From Sphingomonas sp. (GTDB lineage: Bacteria; Pseudomonadota; Alphaproteobacteria; Sphingomonadales; Sphingomonadaceae), in the NCBI GenBank assembly GCA_021732445.1, contig JAKFUZ010000009.1:124001-188000 (forward strand): a stretch of 64,000 bases of DNA, given 5' to 3'. This document shows, in pieces, positions 45,862-54,139 of this stretch. The notes beneath the pieces are model-generated. The model did not search any database. It saw only the letters and a list, made by a program, of their open reading frames with translations, and was not told the DNA's origin. Made by a program: the position numbers and the translations under genes. Each line of letters opens with the position of its first letter. Position 1 is the stretch's first letter.

Positions 45862-47351
45862 TGGCGCATATCTGGATGGTTGCCGCGCGCGAATATCGCC
45901 AGATTGCGGCGACCCGCAGCTTTTGGATCACGCTGCTCATCCTGCCGCTTGCGGTGGCGATGGGGCCGATTGCCCAGCGGCTGTTCGACAAGGGCGATAC
46001 CGAGCGGGTGATGCTTATCGACGCATCGGGGCGCGAGGCGCCGGCAATCAAGGCGCGCATCGAGCGCGATGAGCAGCGCCGCGTGCTCGTGTCGCTGTCG
46101 CGCTATGCCCAGCGTCATGCGCTCGACAAGGCCGACCCCAAGGCGCTGTGGGCGCAGCATGACCGGGTTTATAGCGACGCCGAGGTGGCCGCGTTTAGCG
46201 CGTCGGGCGGCGTTGCGGCCGCAACCGCTGTGATGAAGCGGCTGGCCCCTGCCGGCACGCCTGATTTTGCGATGCCCGAAGCCTGGTACGGGATTGTCCC
46301 GACGCCTGCGGCCATTGCCGCGGCGGCGCCGGCGTCGCTTGATGCAGTGCTGGAGCCGGTGCTGCGCCCCAAAGACAAGGACAAGTCCCGGCCGGTTGAC
46401 CATGTGCTTTATGTGCCTGCCGATTTCGGCACGGCGCCGGCGCCGGTGCGGCTCTGGTCGAAAGACCGGCCGAGCGAGCGCTTCATTACGCTGGTGCAGT
46501 CGGTGCTGACAGCCGATTTGCGCCGTGGGTTCCTGCAAGGCTCCGGGCTTACCGCAGCGCAGGCCGAGGCGGCGCAAACCATCGTGCCGCCCATAGCGAT
46601 CAAAGCCCCACCGCCCGGTGGTGGCAAGGAGCGGGTGATCGTCCGGTCGATATTGCCGCTTGGCATGGCCTATGTCCTGATGATGTCGTTGATGCTGTCG
46701 GGCGCCTGGATGTTGCAAGGGGTGGTCGAGGAACGGTCAAACAAGCTCATCGAAACCGTGCTGGCCTGTATCAGCCCCAATGAGCTGCTTTATGGCAAAC
46801 TCGCCGGCACGGTCGCGATTGGGCTGACGATGGTGCTGGTGTGGGTGATGTGCGGCGTGGTTGCCGCCTTTGCGACCACAGGCGCGGTGGCCGATGTGCT
46901 GCGCCCGGCGCTTGCCGCGCTCAATTCGCCTGTAACGATTACCGCGATACTGTTTTACTTCGTCGCCGGCTACATCATGATTTCGATGATCTTCCTGGCG
47001 CTTGGCGCGATGAGCGACTCGATGCGCGACGCGCAAAGCTATCTGACGCCGGTCATGCTGGGAATCATGATGCCTTTTGTGCTGCTTGCGCAGGCGATTT
47101 TGCAGGATACCGGCGGGGCGGCGGTGGCGGTGATGACGTGGATTCCGCTCTACACGCCGTTTACGATGCTGGCGCGGCTGGGCGCTGGCGTGCCGCTATG
47201 GGAACTGGTCGCAACGGCCGTGATGCTAATGATATTCCTCGCGGCCGAAATGATCGTGCTTGGCCGGGTGTTCCGCGCCAGCCTGTTGGCCTCAGGGCAA
47301 AAGCCAAGCCTTGCGTTGCTGCGCCGCGTGCTTGGCGGCGAGGGCGCCTAA
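45858..47351 (+). CDS. ABC-2 type permease (NatB-like)
   Basis: A 497-residue permease of the ABC-2 class. One N-terminal membrane helix (about 20-40), a long external domain of about 230 residues, then about five helices from LPLGMAYVLMMSLMLSGAWM onward including EERSNKLIETVLACISPNEL and KLAGTVAIGLTMVLVWVMCG. This layout fits NatB/YhaP-type exporters. Its stop codon is the first base of a palindromic repeat (47351), so the repeat lies directly after it. Confidence 0.9.
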   Translation: MMAHIWMVAAREYRQIAATRSFWITLLILPLAVAMGPIAQRLFDKGDTERVMLIDASGREAPAIKARIERDEQRRVLVSLSRYAQRHALDKADPKALWAQHDRVYSDAEVAAFSASGGVAAATAVMKRLAPAGTPDFAMPEAWYGIVPTPAAIAAAAPASLDAVLEPVLRPKDKDKSRPVDHVLYVPADFGTAPAPVRLWSKDRPSERFITLVQSVLTADLRRGFLQGSGLTAAQAEAAQTIVPPIAIKAPPPGGGKERVIVRSILPLGMAYVLMMSLMLSGAWMLQGVVEERSNKLIETVLACISPNELLYGKLAGTVAIGLTMVLVWVMCGVVAAFATTGAVADVLRPALAALNSPVTITAILFYFVAGYIMISMIFLALGAMSDSMRDAQSYLTPVMLGIMMPFVLLAQAILQDTGGAAVAVMTWIPLYTPFTMLARLGAGVPLWELVATAVMLMIFLAAEMIVLGRVFRASLLASGQKPSLALLRRVLGGEGA

Positions 47352-47400
47352 AGCATCGCGCGAAAAAGTGGGCACCGGTTTTTCGCCGCCCGGCGATGCG
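47351..47400. repeat. palindromic repeat (REP-like), copy 1
   Basis: A 50-base element with ends GCATCGC/GCGATGC, an inner CGAAAAA/TTTTTCG pair and central GGGCACC. Similar AAAAGTGGG(A/C)ACCGG palindromes are widespread in alphaproteobacterial intergenic DNA. It is repeated at 47414-47463 with one difference. Confidence 0.8.
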
Positions 47401-47413
47401 CACATATGGGCCC

Positions 47414-47463
47414 AAGCATCGCGTGAAAAAGTGGGCACCGGTTTTTCGCCGCCCGGCGATGCG
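47414..47463. repeat. palindromic repeat (REP-like), copy 2
   Basis: Same 50-base element as at 47351-47400 with one mismatch (GCGT instead of GCGC), 63 bases on, in the same orientation. The pair lies in the gap between the ABC permease and the convergent ccmB gene. No transposase is adjacent. Confidence 0.8.
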
Positions 47464-47533
47464 GGGGCAACGGAACAGGGCCGTCCGCCTGAGCCAGTAA
47501 CGCGCGGCCTGCCCCGGTGCGGGCGCGGCGGCC

Positions 47534-48172
47534 TCAATCCCGCGTCGCGCGAATCGCTGCTGCTGTTACAAACGGCGCGCCGGCCACCAGCACCAGCGTA
47601 ACCGCGCCCAAAAGCTTAAGCGCGCCTTGCCCGCCGGCAATGGCGCCGGCGCCAAAGATGAGCAGCGGCACCGCCATTGGCAGCATCAACAGTCCGGCGA
47701 CGGCGCCCGCCCCGCGCAAACCTGCGACCAGCGCGCCGGTCGCCACGGCAAGTGCGGCGAGCCCCGGCGTGCCGATCAGCAGGCCAAGCTCGATCCGGGC
47801 GAGGGTTTCGGGCGCGAGCCCCAGCAATCCGCTCGCAATGACGGCGGCGAGCATCAGTGGAGGGCCAAAGCTCAGCCAGTGCGCGACGATTTTGGCAGCC
47901 GCGACGTCAACCATGCCGGCGCCGCGCACCGCGAGCTGATCGAGCACGCCAGCCTGAGCATCGGGCGCGATCAGCCGCTCGACTGGCAGCAGCGCGGCCA
48001 GCAGGGCCGCAGCCCAGATGATACCCCCGCCAACGCGCGCGAGCAGCGCCTGATCCGGCCCGATGCCGAACGGGAACAACAAGGTTGCCAGCAGGAAAAA
48101 CGCGATTGGCAGCGTCGCCCCGCCGCCGGCCCAGGCGCGCTTGACGTCGCGCAGGATGAGCGCGGCGATCAT
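47534..48172 (-). CDS. ccmB: haem exporter permease CcmB
   Basis: A 212-residue six-helix permease working with CcmA and CcmC in cytochrome c maturation. The start [35 protein letters not shown] and the ERLIAPDAQAGVLDQLAVRG segment are typical. The start at 48172 overlaps the ccmA stop by four bases. The open frame reads far upstream through ccmA in another frame and is not coding there. Confidence 0.93.
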   Translation of the reverse strand: MIAALILRDVKRAWAGGGATLPIAFFLLATLLFPFGIGPDQALLARVGGGIIWAAALLAALLPVERLIAPDAQAGVLDQLAVRGAGMVDVAAAKIVAHWLSFGPPLMLAAVIASGLLGLAPETLARIELGLLIGTPGLAALAVATGALVAGLRGAGAVAGLLMLPMAVPLLIFGAGAIAGGQGALKLLGAVTLVLVAGAPFVTAAAIRATRD

Positions 48173-48762
48173 GGCTCCACCCGCTCTGCCAGCGCCATTT
48201 GCTGTGCACCGGGCAGCGCGAGCGGCAAATGTGTGGCGGCAATAACAACGCCGCCCAGCGCCCGGTGCGCCGCGACAATCGCCTCCAGTTGCGCGACCGA
48301 GGCTGTATCGAGCCCGTTGGCGGGTTCGTCGAGCAGCCACACCGGCGCATCGGCCGCGATGAGCGGGGCAAGCGCTGCCCGCCGTCGCTGGCCGGTTGAC
48401 AGCATCCGCACCGGCACGCGCGCTGCATGGCCAAGTGACACCGCCGCCAGCGCCGCCGCGACAGCCGCATCACCTCGCGCCACGCCGTCGATCCGCGCCC
48501 AGAAATGGAGCGCCTCAGCGAGCGGCAATTCGGGGTCCAGCGCATGGGCCTCGGCCAGCAGCGCGCGCCGGGCATCGCCCCGCACCCGCCCGGCATGGGG
48601 CGCAAGCAGGCCGGCGGCGACGCGGATCATGCTCGATTTGCCAACCCCGTTGGGACCGCTCACGACCAGCGCTGCGCCGGGCTCAAGCGCAAACGTCATA
48701 TTCTCGAACAGCAGCCGCCCGGCGCGTGCGCAGGCGATGCCGTCAAACGCGATCAGCGCCAC
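48169..48762 (-). CDS. ccmA: haem exporter ATPase CcmA
   Basis: A 197-residue ATPase of the cytochrome c maturation exporter. Walker A is [10 protein letters not shown], the signature LSTGQRRR and Walker [13 protein letters not shown], both typical of CcmA. I prefer the GTG at 48762, which gives the normal family length; a TTG at 48846 would add 28 residues with no recognised features. Neither start has a clear Shine-Dalgarno sequence. ccmC and the other ccm genes are not in the window. Confidence 0.92.
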   Translation of the reverse strand: MALIAFDGIACARAGRLLFENMTFALEPGAALVVSGPNGVGKSSMIRVAAGLLAPHAGRVRGDARRALLAEAHALDPELPLAEALHFWARIDGVARGDAAVAAALAAVSLGHAARVPVRMLSTGQRRRAALAPLIAADAPVWLLDEPANGLDTASVAQLEAIVAAHRALGGVVIAATHLPLALPGAQQMALAERVEP

Positions 48763-48858
48763 CGGCTTTGCCCGGTCACATGCAGCAAAATCGGCACTTG
48801 CCCCACCATCTGCCAGTCCATAGGCGTAGCGCTGGACCCACGGCAAGAGAGGCAGGCC

Positions 48859-49167
48859 ATGATCGAACCGCTAAGCGAGGCCGAGCGCGCCGAGGCGCTC
48901 GACGGGCTGCCCGACTGGGATTATGACGATGCCCGCGACGCCATCATCCGCCGTTTCGTATTTGCCGATTTTGTCGAGGCCTTCGGCTTCATGACACGGG
49001 TCGCGCTGCTCGCCGAAAAGGCCGATCACCACCCGGAATGGTCCAATGTGTGGAACCGCGTCGAAATTTTGCTGACCACTCATGATGCAGGCGGGCTGTC
49101 GCACCGCGACATCGAGCTTGCGGCTGCGATCGATGCGCTGGCGGAAAGCGCGGCGGGTTGCGCGTAA
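48859..49167 (+). CDS. 4a-hydroxytetrahydrobiopterin dehydratase (PCD/DCoH)
   Basis: A 102-residue pterin dehydratase that recycles the pterin cofactor of aromatic amino acid hydroxylases. The conserved [27 protein letters not shown] region is complete. It is divergent from ccmA. No phenylalanine hydroxylase gene is seen nearby, so the partner, if any, is elsewhere. Confidence 0.92.
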   Translation: MIEPLSEAERAEALDGLPDWDYDDARDAIIRRFVFADFVEAFGFMTRVALLAEKADHHPEWSNVWNRVEILLTTHDAGGLSHRDIELAAAIDALAESAAGCA

Positions 49168-49429
49168 TGGCCGTCGTTGCGCCTCATTGACGGTAATGAT
49201 GGTTCGGAACTGACCGGCGGGTTGCGCGGTGCCGGCCATGACGACGCTCGCCGACGGCCGTCGATCAGCGGCAAAGACGCTTCCAAAATGGGCGCCCCCA
49301 AAAGACGGCCCTGGATCACGCGTCAATCCAAAAGCGGATCCCTGGGCCGCCTAGAACCCAATGCGGGTTTGCGCTTGAGGGCCAGATCGCCCACATAGGC
49401 GGTCATCATGAGGCACAAGCTTTTCAGGA
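49168..49429. other. intergenic region before the DnaJ/CbpA gene
   Basis: About 260 bases with no recognised gene, repeat or strong terminator. An open frame of 73 codons (49177-49398) has no family resemblance and looks like chance. The last part presumably contains the promoter of the next gene, but no hexamer pair is convincing. Confidence 0.3.
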
Positions 49430-50395
49430 ATGGGCGTGGCTGATCCCTATCAATTGCTCGGGGTGGCGCGTGGCGCGACCGATGCCGACATCAAAAAAGC
49501 GTATCGCAAGCTCGCCAAGGAGCTCCACCCGGATCGCAACAAAGACAACCCCAAGGCTTCCGAGCGCTTCAGCCAGGTCACCAACGCCTATGACCTGCTG
49601 TCCGACAAGGACAAGCGCGCCCGCTTTGACCGCGGCGAAATTGATGGCGATGGCAATCCGCGGGCGCCCTTTGGCTTTGGTGCGGGCAGCGGTGGCACAG
49701 GCAGCGGCACCGGCGGGGGTGGTTTCAGCCCTGGCGGCAATTTTGATTTCAGCAGCACGACCGGCGATGCGGGCGATTTTGGCGATATTTTTGAAGGATT
49801 ATTTGGCGGCAAGCGCGCGGGCAGCGGGGGTGGCTTCACCAGCGGCTTTGGTCGCCGCCCGCCGCCGACAAAGGGCGCCAATGTTGCCTATAAGCTGGCG
49901 GTGTCGTTCGCCGATGCCGCAAGCCTTGCACCGCAGCGTATCACGCTTTCCGATGGCAAGACGATTGACCTCAAGCTGCCGCCCGGCGTTGAGTCGGGCA
50001 CCCAGATGCGGCTGGCGGGCAAGGGCGCGCAGGGCAACGGCGGCGCAGGCGACGCGATTGTAACCATTGAGGTGCAGCCGCACCGTTTTTTCACCCGGGA
50101 GGGCGACGACGTCCGCCTTGACCTGCCCGTGAGCCTTGCCGAAGCGGTGCTCGGCGCGTCGGTGAAGGTGCCCACGGTTGAGGGCGCCGTGATGCTGTCG
50201 GTGCCGGCAGGCTCAAGCTCGGGCAAGGTGTTGCGATTGAAGGGGCGCGGCTTCCACAAGAAATCGGGCGGCCGGGGGGACCAGCTGGTAACGCTGATGG
50301 TCGACCTGCCTGTCGGCGATGACGCGCTGACGGAATTTGTGCAGAACTGGGCCGACCGCGACAAATGGAACCCGCGCGGCAAATTCGGCGCATAA
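49430..50395 (+). CDS. DnaJ/CbpA-like cochaperone without zinc domain
   Basis: A 321-residue Hsp40 of the CbpA type. N-terminal J domain with HPD (KELHPDRNKDNPKASERF), a Gly-rich and Phe-rich linker at about residues 75-145, and the C-terminal substrate-binding domains (LKLPPGVESGTQMRLAGKGA; LPVSLAEAVLGASVKVPTVE). The CxxCxGxG zinc repeats of DnaJ are absent. It starts an apparent unit with yihY and fabI. Confidence 0.93.
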   Translation: MGVADPYQLLGVARGATDADIKKAYRKLAKELHPDRNKDNPKASERFSQVTNAYDLLSDKDKRARFDRGEIDGDGNPRAPFGFGAGSGGTGSGTGGGGFSPGGNFDFSSTTGDAGDFGDIFEGLFGGKRAGSGGGFTSGFGRRPPPTKGANVAYKLAVSFADAASLAPQRITLSDGKTIDLKLPPGVESGTQMRLAGKGAQGNGGAGDAIVTIEVQPHRFFTREGDDVRLDLPVSLAEAVLGASVKVPTVEGAVMLSVPAGSSSGKVLRLKGRGFHKKSGGRGDQLVTLMVDLPVGDDALTEFVQNWADRDKWNPRGKFGA

Positions 50396-50401
50396 GCTGC
50401 G

Positions 50402-51358
50402 GTGAAGGACGTGTCCCCCGAATCGCCGGAGGAGCGGCGGCTCCATCCCGGTCGCGGGCCGCGGCTCGATCGTCATCTGGCGTTCATGCGGCCTGGCAGC
50501 TATGCCCGCGAAGTCGGGCGCCGGGTGCTGGTGGGCGTAGTGAGCGACGGCTTTGTCCATGCCGGCAACCTGGCCTATCTGTCGCTGCTGACGTTGTTTC
50601 CGTTCTTCATCGTGGCGGCCGCAATTGCGCGGCTGGTCGGGCGGACGAGCGAGGGGCTGCGCGCGGTCGATATTTTTTTGCACACGGTTCCCGCCGGGGT
50701 TGCCAATGTGCTTGCCCGTCCGATTGCCGACGTGCTGGCGGCGCGCTCCGGCTCGCTGTTGTGGCTGGGGGCGCTGGTCGGCCTGTGGACGACGGCGAGC
50801 TTTGTGGAAACCATCCGCGACATTTTGCGCCGGGCTTACGGCGTAAAATCGGTGCGGCCGTTCTGGCATTACCGGCTTGGGTCGCTGGCGCTCATCCTTG
50901 GCTCGCTCATCATGGTGCTGTTGGCGTTCAGCGTGCAGGTCGCGCTGGTGGCCGTGGAACAGTTCATCTTGCGGGTAATGCCCTTTGCGACGGGTGCGGC
51001 CACCCTGGTGTCGCTAAGCCGGGTGGCGCCAGGCGCTGCGCTGTTTGTGGCGTTGTATACGATGTATTATTCGCTGACCCCCAAGCAATACCGCCAGGCG
51101 CGCTTCCCCAAATGGCCCGGTGCCTTGCTGACGGCGGCGTGGTGGCTTTCGGTGACGGCGTTTCTGCCGGTCGTTTTGTCGCTGCTGACGGACTATGACC
51201 TGACCTATGGCAGCCTGGCGGGTGTCATGATCGCGCTGATATATTTCTTCATGGTGGGGTTGGGGCTGGTGGTTGGCGCGCAGCTCAACGCAGCACTGGC
51301 GGAATCGGACACAGACCGGCTAGAGCAGGCCGACATGGCGGAGGCGATATCAGCGTGA
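50402..51358 (+). CDS. YihY/virulence factor BrkB family membrane protein
   Basis: A 318-residue inner-membrane protein with about six helices. GNLAYLSLLTLFPFFIVAAA near the start, the FVETIRDILRRAYGV segment, and the last helices with YGSLAGVMIALIYFFMVGLG match the YihY/BrkB family (once named RNase BN). Function is unsettled. It starts with GTG six bases after the DnaJ-like gene and overlaps fabI by four bases. Confidence 0.92.
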   Translation: MKDVSPESPEERRLHPGRGPRLDRHLAFMRPGSYAREVGRRVLVGVVSDGFVHAGNLAYLSLLTLFPFFIVAAAIARLVGRTSEGLRAVDIFLHTVPAGVANVLARPIADVLAARSGSLLWLGALVGLWTTASFVETIRDILRRAYGVKSVRPFWHYRLGSLALILGSLIMVLLAFSVQVALVAVEQFILRVMPFATGAATLVSLSRVAPGAALFVALYTMYYSLTPKQYRQARFPKWPGALLTAAWWLSVTAFLPVVLSLLTDYDLTYGSLAGVMIALIYFFMVGLGLVVGAQLNAALAESDTDRLEQADMAEAISA

Positions 51359-52158
51359 CAGGATTGATGCAGGGCAAACGCGGGCTCATCATGGGCCTTG
51401 CCAATGATCGTTCACTGGCCTGGGGCATTGCCAAGAAACTTGCCGAGGCGGGCGCGGAACTCGCGTTCAGCTATCAGGGGGAAGCGATGGAAAAGCGGGT
51501 GCGCCCGCTTGCCGACCAGCTTGGCGCGTCGATCCTCATTGATTGCGACGTGTCTGACATGGCCGCGCTCGACGCGACCTTTGGAACGCTGGCCGGGCAC
51601 TGGCCAACTATTGATTTCGTCGTTCACGCCATTGGCTTTTCCGACAAAAACGAGCTGCGCGGCCGTTATGCCGACACCAGCCTCGACAATTTTCTGATGA
51701 CGATGAACATCAGCGTCTATTCCTTTACGGCGGTGGCCCAGCGGGCGGCGGCCATGATGCCAAATGGCGGCAGCCTGCTCACGCTCAGCTATTATGGCGC
51801 GGAAAAAGTCGTGCCGCATTACAATGTGATGGGGGTGGCGAAGTCGGCGCTGGAAACCAGCGTGCAATATCTCGCGGTCGACCTTGGTCGCGACAATATC
51901 CGCGTCAACGCCATTTCGGCCGGGCCGATCAAGACGCTGGCGGCATCAGGCATCGGCGACTTCCGCCTTATCCTGAAATGGAACGAGTATAATTCGCCGC
52001 TCAAGCGCAACGTGACGATCGAGGATGTCGGCGGCTCGGCGCTGTACTTGCTGAGCGACCTCGCAAGCGGCGTGACGGGGGAGACGCACCACGTCGATGC
52101 GGGCTATCACGTGGTCGGCATGAAGGCCGAGGATGCGCCGGATATTACGCTGGGATGA
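51355..52158 (+). CDS. fabI: enoyl-[acyl-carrier-protein] reductase (NADH)
   Basis: Last reduction step in each cycle of fatty-acid elongation. The 267-residue protein has the FabI-specific MQGKRGLIMGLANDRSLAWG, the active-site Tyr/Lys in SYYGAEKVVPHYNVMGVAKS (Y-x6-K), and AISAGPIKTLAASGI. It starts with GTG overlapping yihY. In related genomes fabI often leads straight to aroC; here an 820-base accessory stretch lies between. Confidence 0.96.
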   Translation: MTGLMQGKRGLIMGLANDRSLAWGIAKKLAEAGAELAFSYQGEAMEKRVRPLADQLGASILIDCDVSDMAALDATFGTLAGHWPTIDFVVHAIGFSDKNELRGRYADTSLDNFLMTMNISVYSFTAVAQRAAAMMPNGGSLLTLSYYGAEKVVPHYNVMGVAKSALETSVQYLAVDLGRDNIRVNAISAGPIKTLAASGIGDFRLILKWNEYNSPLKRNVTIEDVGGSALYLLSDLASGVTGETHHVDAGYHVVGMKAEDAPDITLG

Positions 52159-52436
52159 GCGCAATCGAGCTTGGTTGGGGTCAAATCGGCGCGGCTATTA
52201 TAACCCTGGTATTTGTTGGATTGGAATGGTTTCGGCTAAGGAGCTGGGCTCTGGCAGCTATCGAAGGGTTCAGAATTTGGGGTTTCATGGCGATCTCGTT
52301 ACTGACGATATGGCTAGCATTTTTGTCGCCTGACAGCGCAACTCGCATTTTGTTAGGCCTTGTTAGCCCGATTCTCGCTGCCATGCTTATCAACAACCTT
52401 TATTTGGCGCTGCACCGTCGCCTGGACGTAGAATGA
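52155..52436 (+). CDS. small membrane protein of unknown function
   Basis: A 93-residue protein with likely membrane helices at about residues 12-28, 40-57 and 64-85. I do not recognise a family. It overlaps the fabI stop by four bases (ATGAGC), and its DNA is visibly less GC-rich than fabI or aroC, so it may be acquired. It precedes the aroC-start remnant by four bases. Confidence 0.6.
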   Translation: MSAIELGWGQIGAAIITLVFVGLEWFRLRSWALAAIEGFRIWGFMAISLLTIWLAFLSPDSATRILLGLVSPILAAMLINNLYLALHRRLDVE

Positions 52437-52440
52437 AATT

Positions 52441-52471
52441 ATGAGCCACAACAGCATCGGCTGTTGGTTCC
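52441..52471 (+). pseudogene. degraded duplicate of the aroC start
   Basis: ATG AGC CAC AAC AGC begins a frame reading MSHNSIGCWF, against [10 protein letters not shown] at the real aroC start (52983). The first 21 bases match at 19 positions, then similarity fades. Only the first ten or so codons are present; the frame then continues antiparallel-free into the DUF4160 gene in a different phase. It is probably the remains of an aroC start broken by insertion of the DUF4160/DUF2442 pair. Confidence 0.7.
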
Positions 52472-52505
52472 CCACCATGCTGCCGGGCACATTGAGGAAA
52501 GTGGA

Positions 52506-52748
52506 ATGCCGGTTGTGTTTCGTGAACAAGGGTGGCGTTTTCATTTCTTTTCTCACGAAGGGTCTCCGCGCGAACCGGTGCATGTGCACGTGGCGCGCCC
52601 CGGCAAGGACGCCAAACTGTGGCTTTATCCTGAGGTTCGCGTGGCCTATAACTCCGGTTTGAGTTCAGTCGAGCAAAGGCGGGTCATCGCCATCGTAGCA
52701 GCCCGGCGCGACGAGATTGAAAGGGCATGGAATGAGCATTTTTCCTGA
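52506..52748 (+). CDS. DUF4160 protein (possible toxin-antitoxin-like partner)
   Basis: An 80-residue protein with MPVVFREQGWRFHFFSHEGS PREPVHVHVARPGKDAK, the hallmark PxHVHV segment of DUF4160. Such genes usually sit next to DUF2442 genes, as here, and have been suggested to form toxin-antitoxin-like pairs, though the activity is unproven. The frame extends 14 codons upstream to 52464; the chosen Met matches the family. It overlaps the next gene by 17 bases. Confidence 0.82.
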   Translation: MPVVFREQGWRFHFFSHEGSPREPVHVHVARPGKDAKLWLYPEVRVAYNSGLSSVEQRRVIAIVAARRDEIERAWNEHFS

Positions 52749-52986
52749 ACCGACAGCGGTCGCATTCGACGATGATTCCTTTTGGGTCACGTTGAGCGAT
52801 GGGCGTGTCGTGGGCGTGCCCATCGCCTGGTATCCGCGATTGTTGAAAGGGACGTCAGCGCAGCGCCTTGATTTCTTTCTTTCGCCGAGCGGGATTCACT
52901 GGGAAGGTCTTAATGAAGACATCTCTGTGCGCGGCATATTGGCGAGCCATATCGAGTTTTCTCCGGAAACGCGCAACGCCGCGTGA
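52732..52986 (+). CDS. DUF2442 protein
   Basis: An 84-residue DUF2442 protein: [27 protein letters not shown] and the terminal [14 protein letters not shown]. This family is the usual neighbour of DUF4160 and is thought to be the antitoxin or DNA-binding-like half, without firm proof. Its stop overlaps the aroC GTG start (GTGA), so the inserted pair is now translationally linked to aroC. Confidence 0.85.
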   Translation: MSIFPEPTAVAFDDDSFWVTLSDGRVVGVPIAWYPRLLKGTSAQRLDFFLSPSGIHWEGLNEDISVRGILASHIEFSPETRNAA

Positions 52987-54053
52987 GCCACAACAGCTTC
53001 GGCCACCTGTTCCGCGTCACCACATGGGGGGAAAGCCATGGCCCGGCGATCGGCGCGGTGGTCGATGGCTGCCCGCCGGGCCTCGCGCTTAGCGAAGCAG
53101 ACATCCAGCCGTTTCTTGACAGGCGCCGCCCCGGCACGTCGCGCTTTACCACGCAGCGGCAGGAGCCAGACGCGGTGCGCATCCAGTCGGGCGTGTTCGA
53201 GGGGCGGACGACGGGCACACCGATCAGCCTGATGATCGATAATGTCGACCAGCGCTCAAGGGATTATTCGGACGTTGCCACCGCCTATCGCCCCGGCCAC
53301 GCCGATTATGCCTATGACGCGAAATACGGGTTTCGGGACTATCGCGGCGGCGGGCGCTCGTCCGCGCGGGAAACGGCCTGCCGGGTGGCGGCAGGCGCAG
53401 TGGCGCGGCTGGTGATCCCGGAAGTGCGGATTACCGCCTGGGTCGAGGCCATTGGCCGCGACGCGATTGACCCGGCCAATTTCGACGCGAATGAAATCGG
53501 CCGCAACCCGTTTTTCTGCCCCGATGCCGCCGCCGCCGCGCGCTGGGAAGTGCTGGTGGATGCCGCGCGCAAAGCCGGGTCGTCGCTTGGCGCGGTCATC
53601 GCATGCGAGGCCGTTGGTGTGCCCGCTGGATGGGGGGCGCCGCTTTATGCCAAGCTCGATGCCGAACTGGCCGGGGCGTGCATGAGCATCAATGCGGTGA
53701 AGGGCGTCGAGATTGGCGACGGTTTCGCCGCGGCGCGGTTGCGGGGCGAGGAAAATGCCGATGCGATGCGACCCGGGGCAGACGGAGTGCCTGCGTTTCT
53801 GGCCAATCACTCCGGCGGCATTGCGGGCGGCATCGCGACAGGGCAGCCTGTGGTGGTACGAGTCGCGTTCAAGCCGACCAGCTCGATCCTCACTCCCGTT
53901 GAGACGATCACACAATCGGGCGAAGCGACTGAAATCATGACGAAAGGCCGGCATGATCCTTGCGTCGGCATCCGCGGCGCGCCGGTTGTCGAGGCAATGG
54001 TCGCGCTGGTGCTCGCCGACCAGAAAATGCTTCATCGCGCGCAATGCACATAA
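52983..54053 (+). CDS. aroC: chorismate synthase
   Basis: Last step of the shikimate pathway, making chorismate with reduced FMN. The 356-residue protein has [20 protein letters not shown], the [27 protein letters not shown] region, and the C-terminal [17 protein letters not shown]. It starts with GTG overlapping the DUF2442 stop. The sequence immediately before lies in an inserted accessory pair, and a decayed copy of its start remains at 52441. Confidence 0.97.
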   Translation: MSHNSFGHLFRVTTWGESHGPAIGAVVDGCPPGLALSEADIQPFLDRRRPGTSRFTTQRQEPDAVRIQSGVFEGRTTGTPISLMIDNVDQRSRDYSDVATAYRPGHADYAYDAKYGFRDYRGGGRSSARETACRVAAGAVARLVIPEVRITAWVEAIGRDAIDPANFDANEIGRNPFFCPDAAAAARWEVLVDAARKAGSSLGAVIACEAVGVPAGWGAPLYAKLDAELAGACMSINAVKGVEIGDGFAAARLRGEENADAMRPGADGVPAFLANHSGGIAGGIATGQPVVVRVAFKPTSSILTPVETITQSGEATEIMTKGRHDPCVGIRGAPVVEAMVALVLADQKMLHRAQCT

Positions 54054-54139
54054 CCGGGCCGGGCCGGTCCGAATGCAGGATCGGCGCAGCGCCCGACGCT
54101 GGCGGGTAACCGCGCTGGCGTCGCTGCCCGACCGCTGGC

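Noticed and set aside
47351..47463. Possible CRISPR array
   Set aside because: Only two copies, each a 50-base palindrome with a 13-base gap; no further repeats and no cas genes.
48173..48340. Upstream extension of ccmB through the ccmA region
   Set aside because: The extra residues come from ccmA DNA read in another frame and are low-complexity Arg/Ala-rich; the Met at 48172 begins the family match.
49177..49398. 73-codon open frame before the DnaJ/CbpA gene
   Set aside because: No recognisable features or ribosome-binding site; likely chance in GC-rich DNA.
52441..52662. 73-codon frame beginning at the aroC-like ATG
   Set aside because: Beyond the first ten codons it reads the DUF4160 gene in another phase, so it is treated as an aroC-start remnant rather than a gene.
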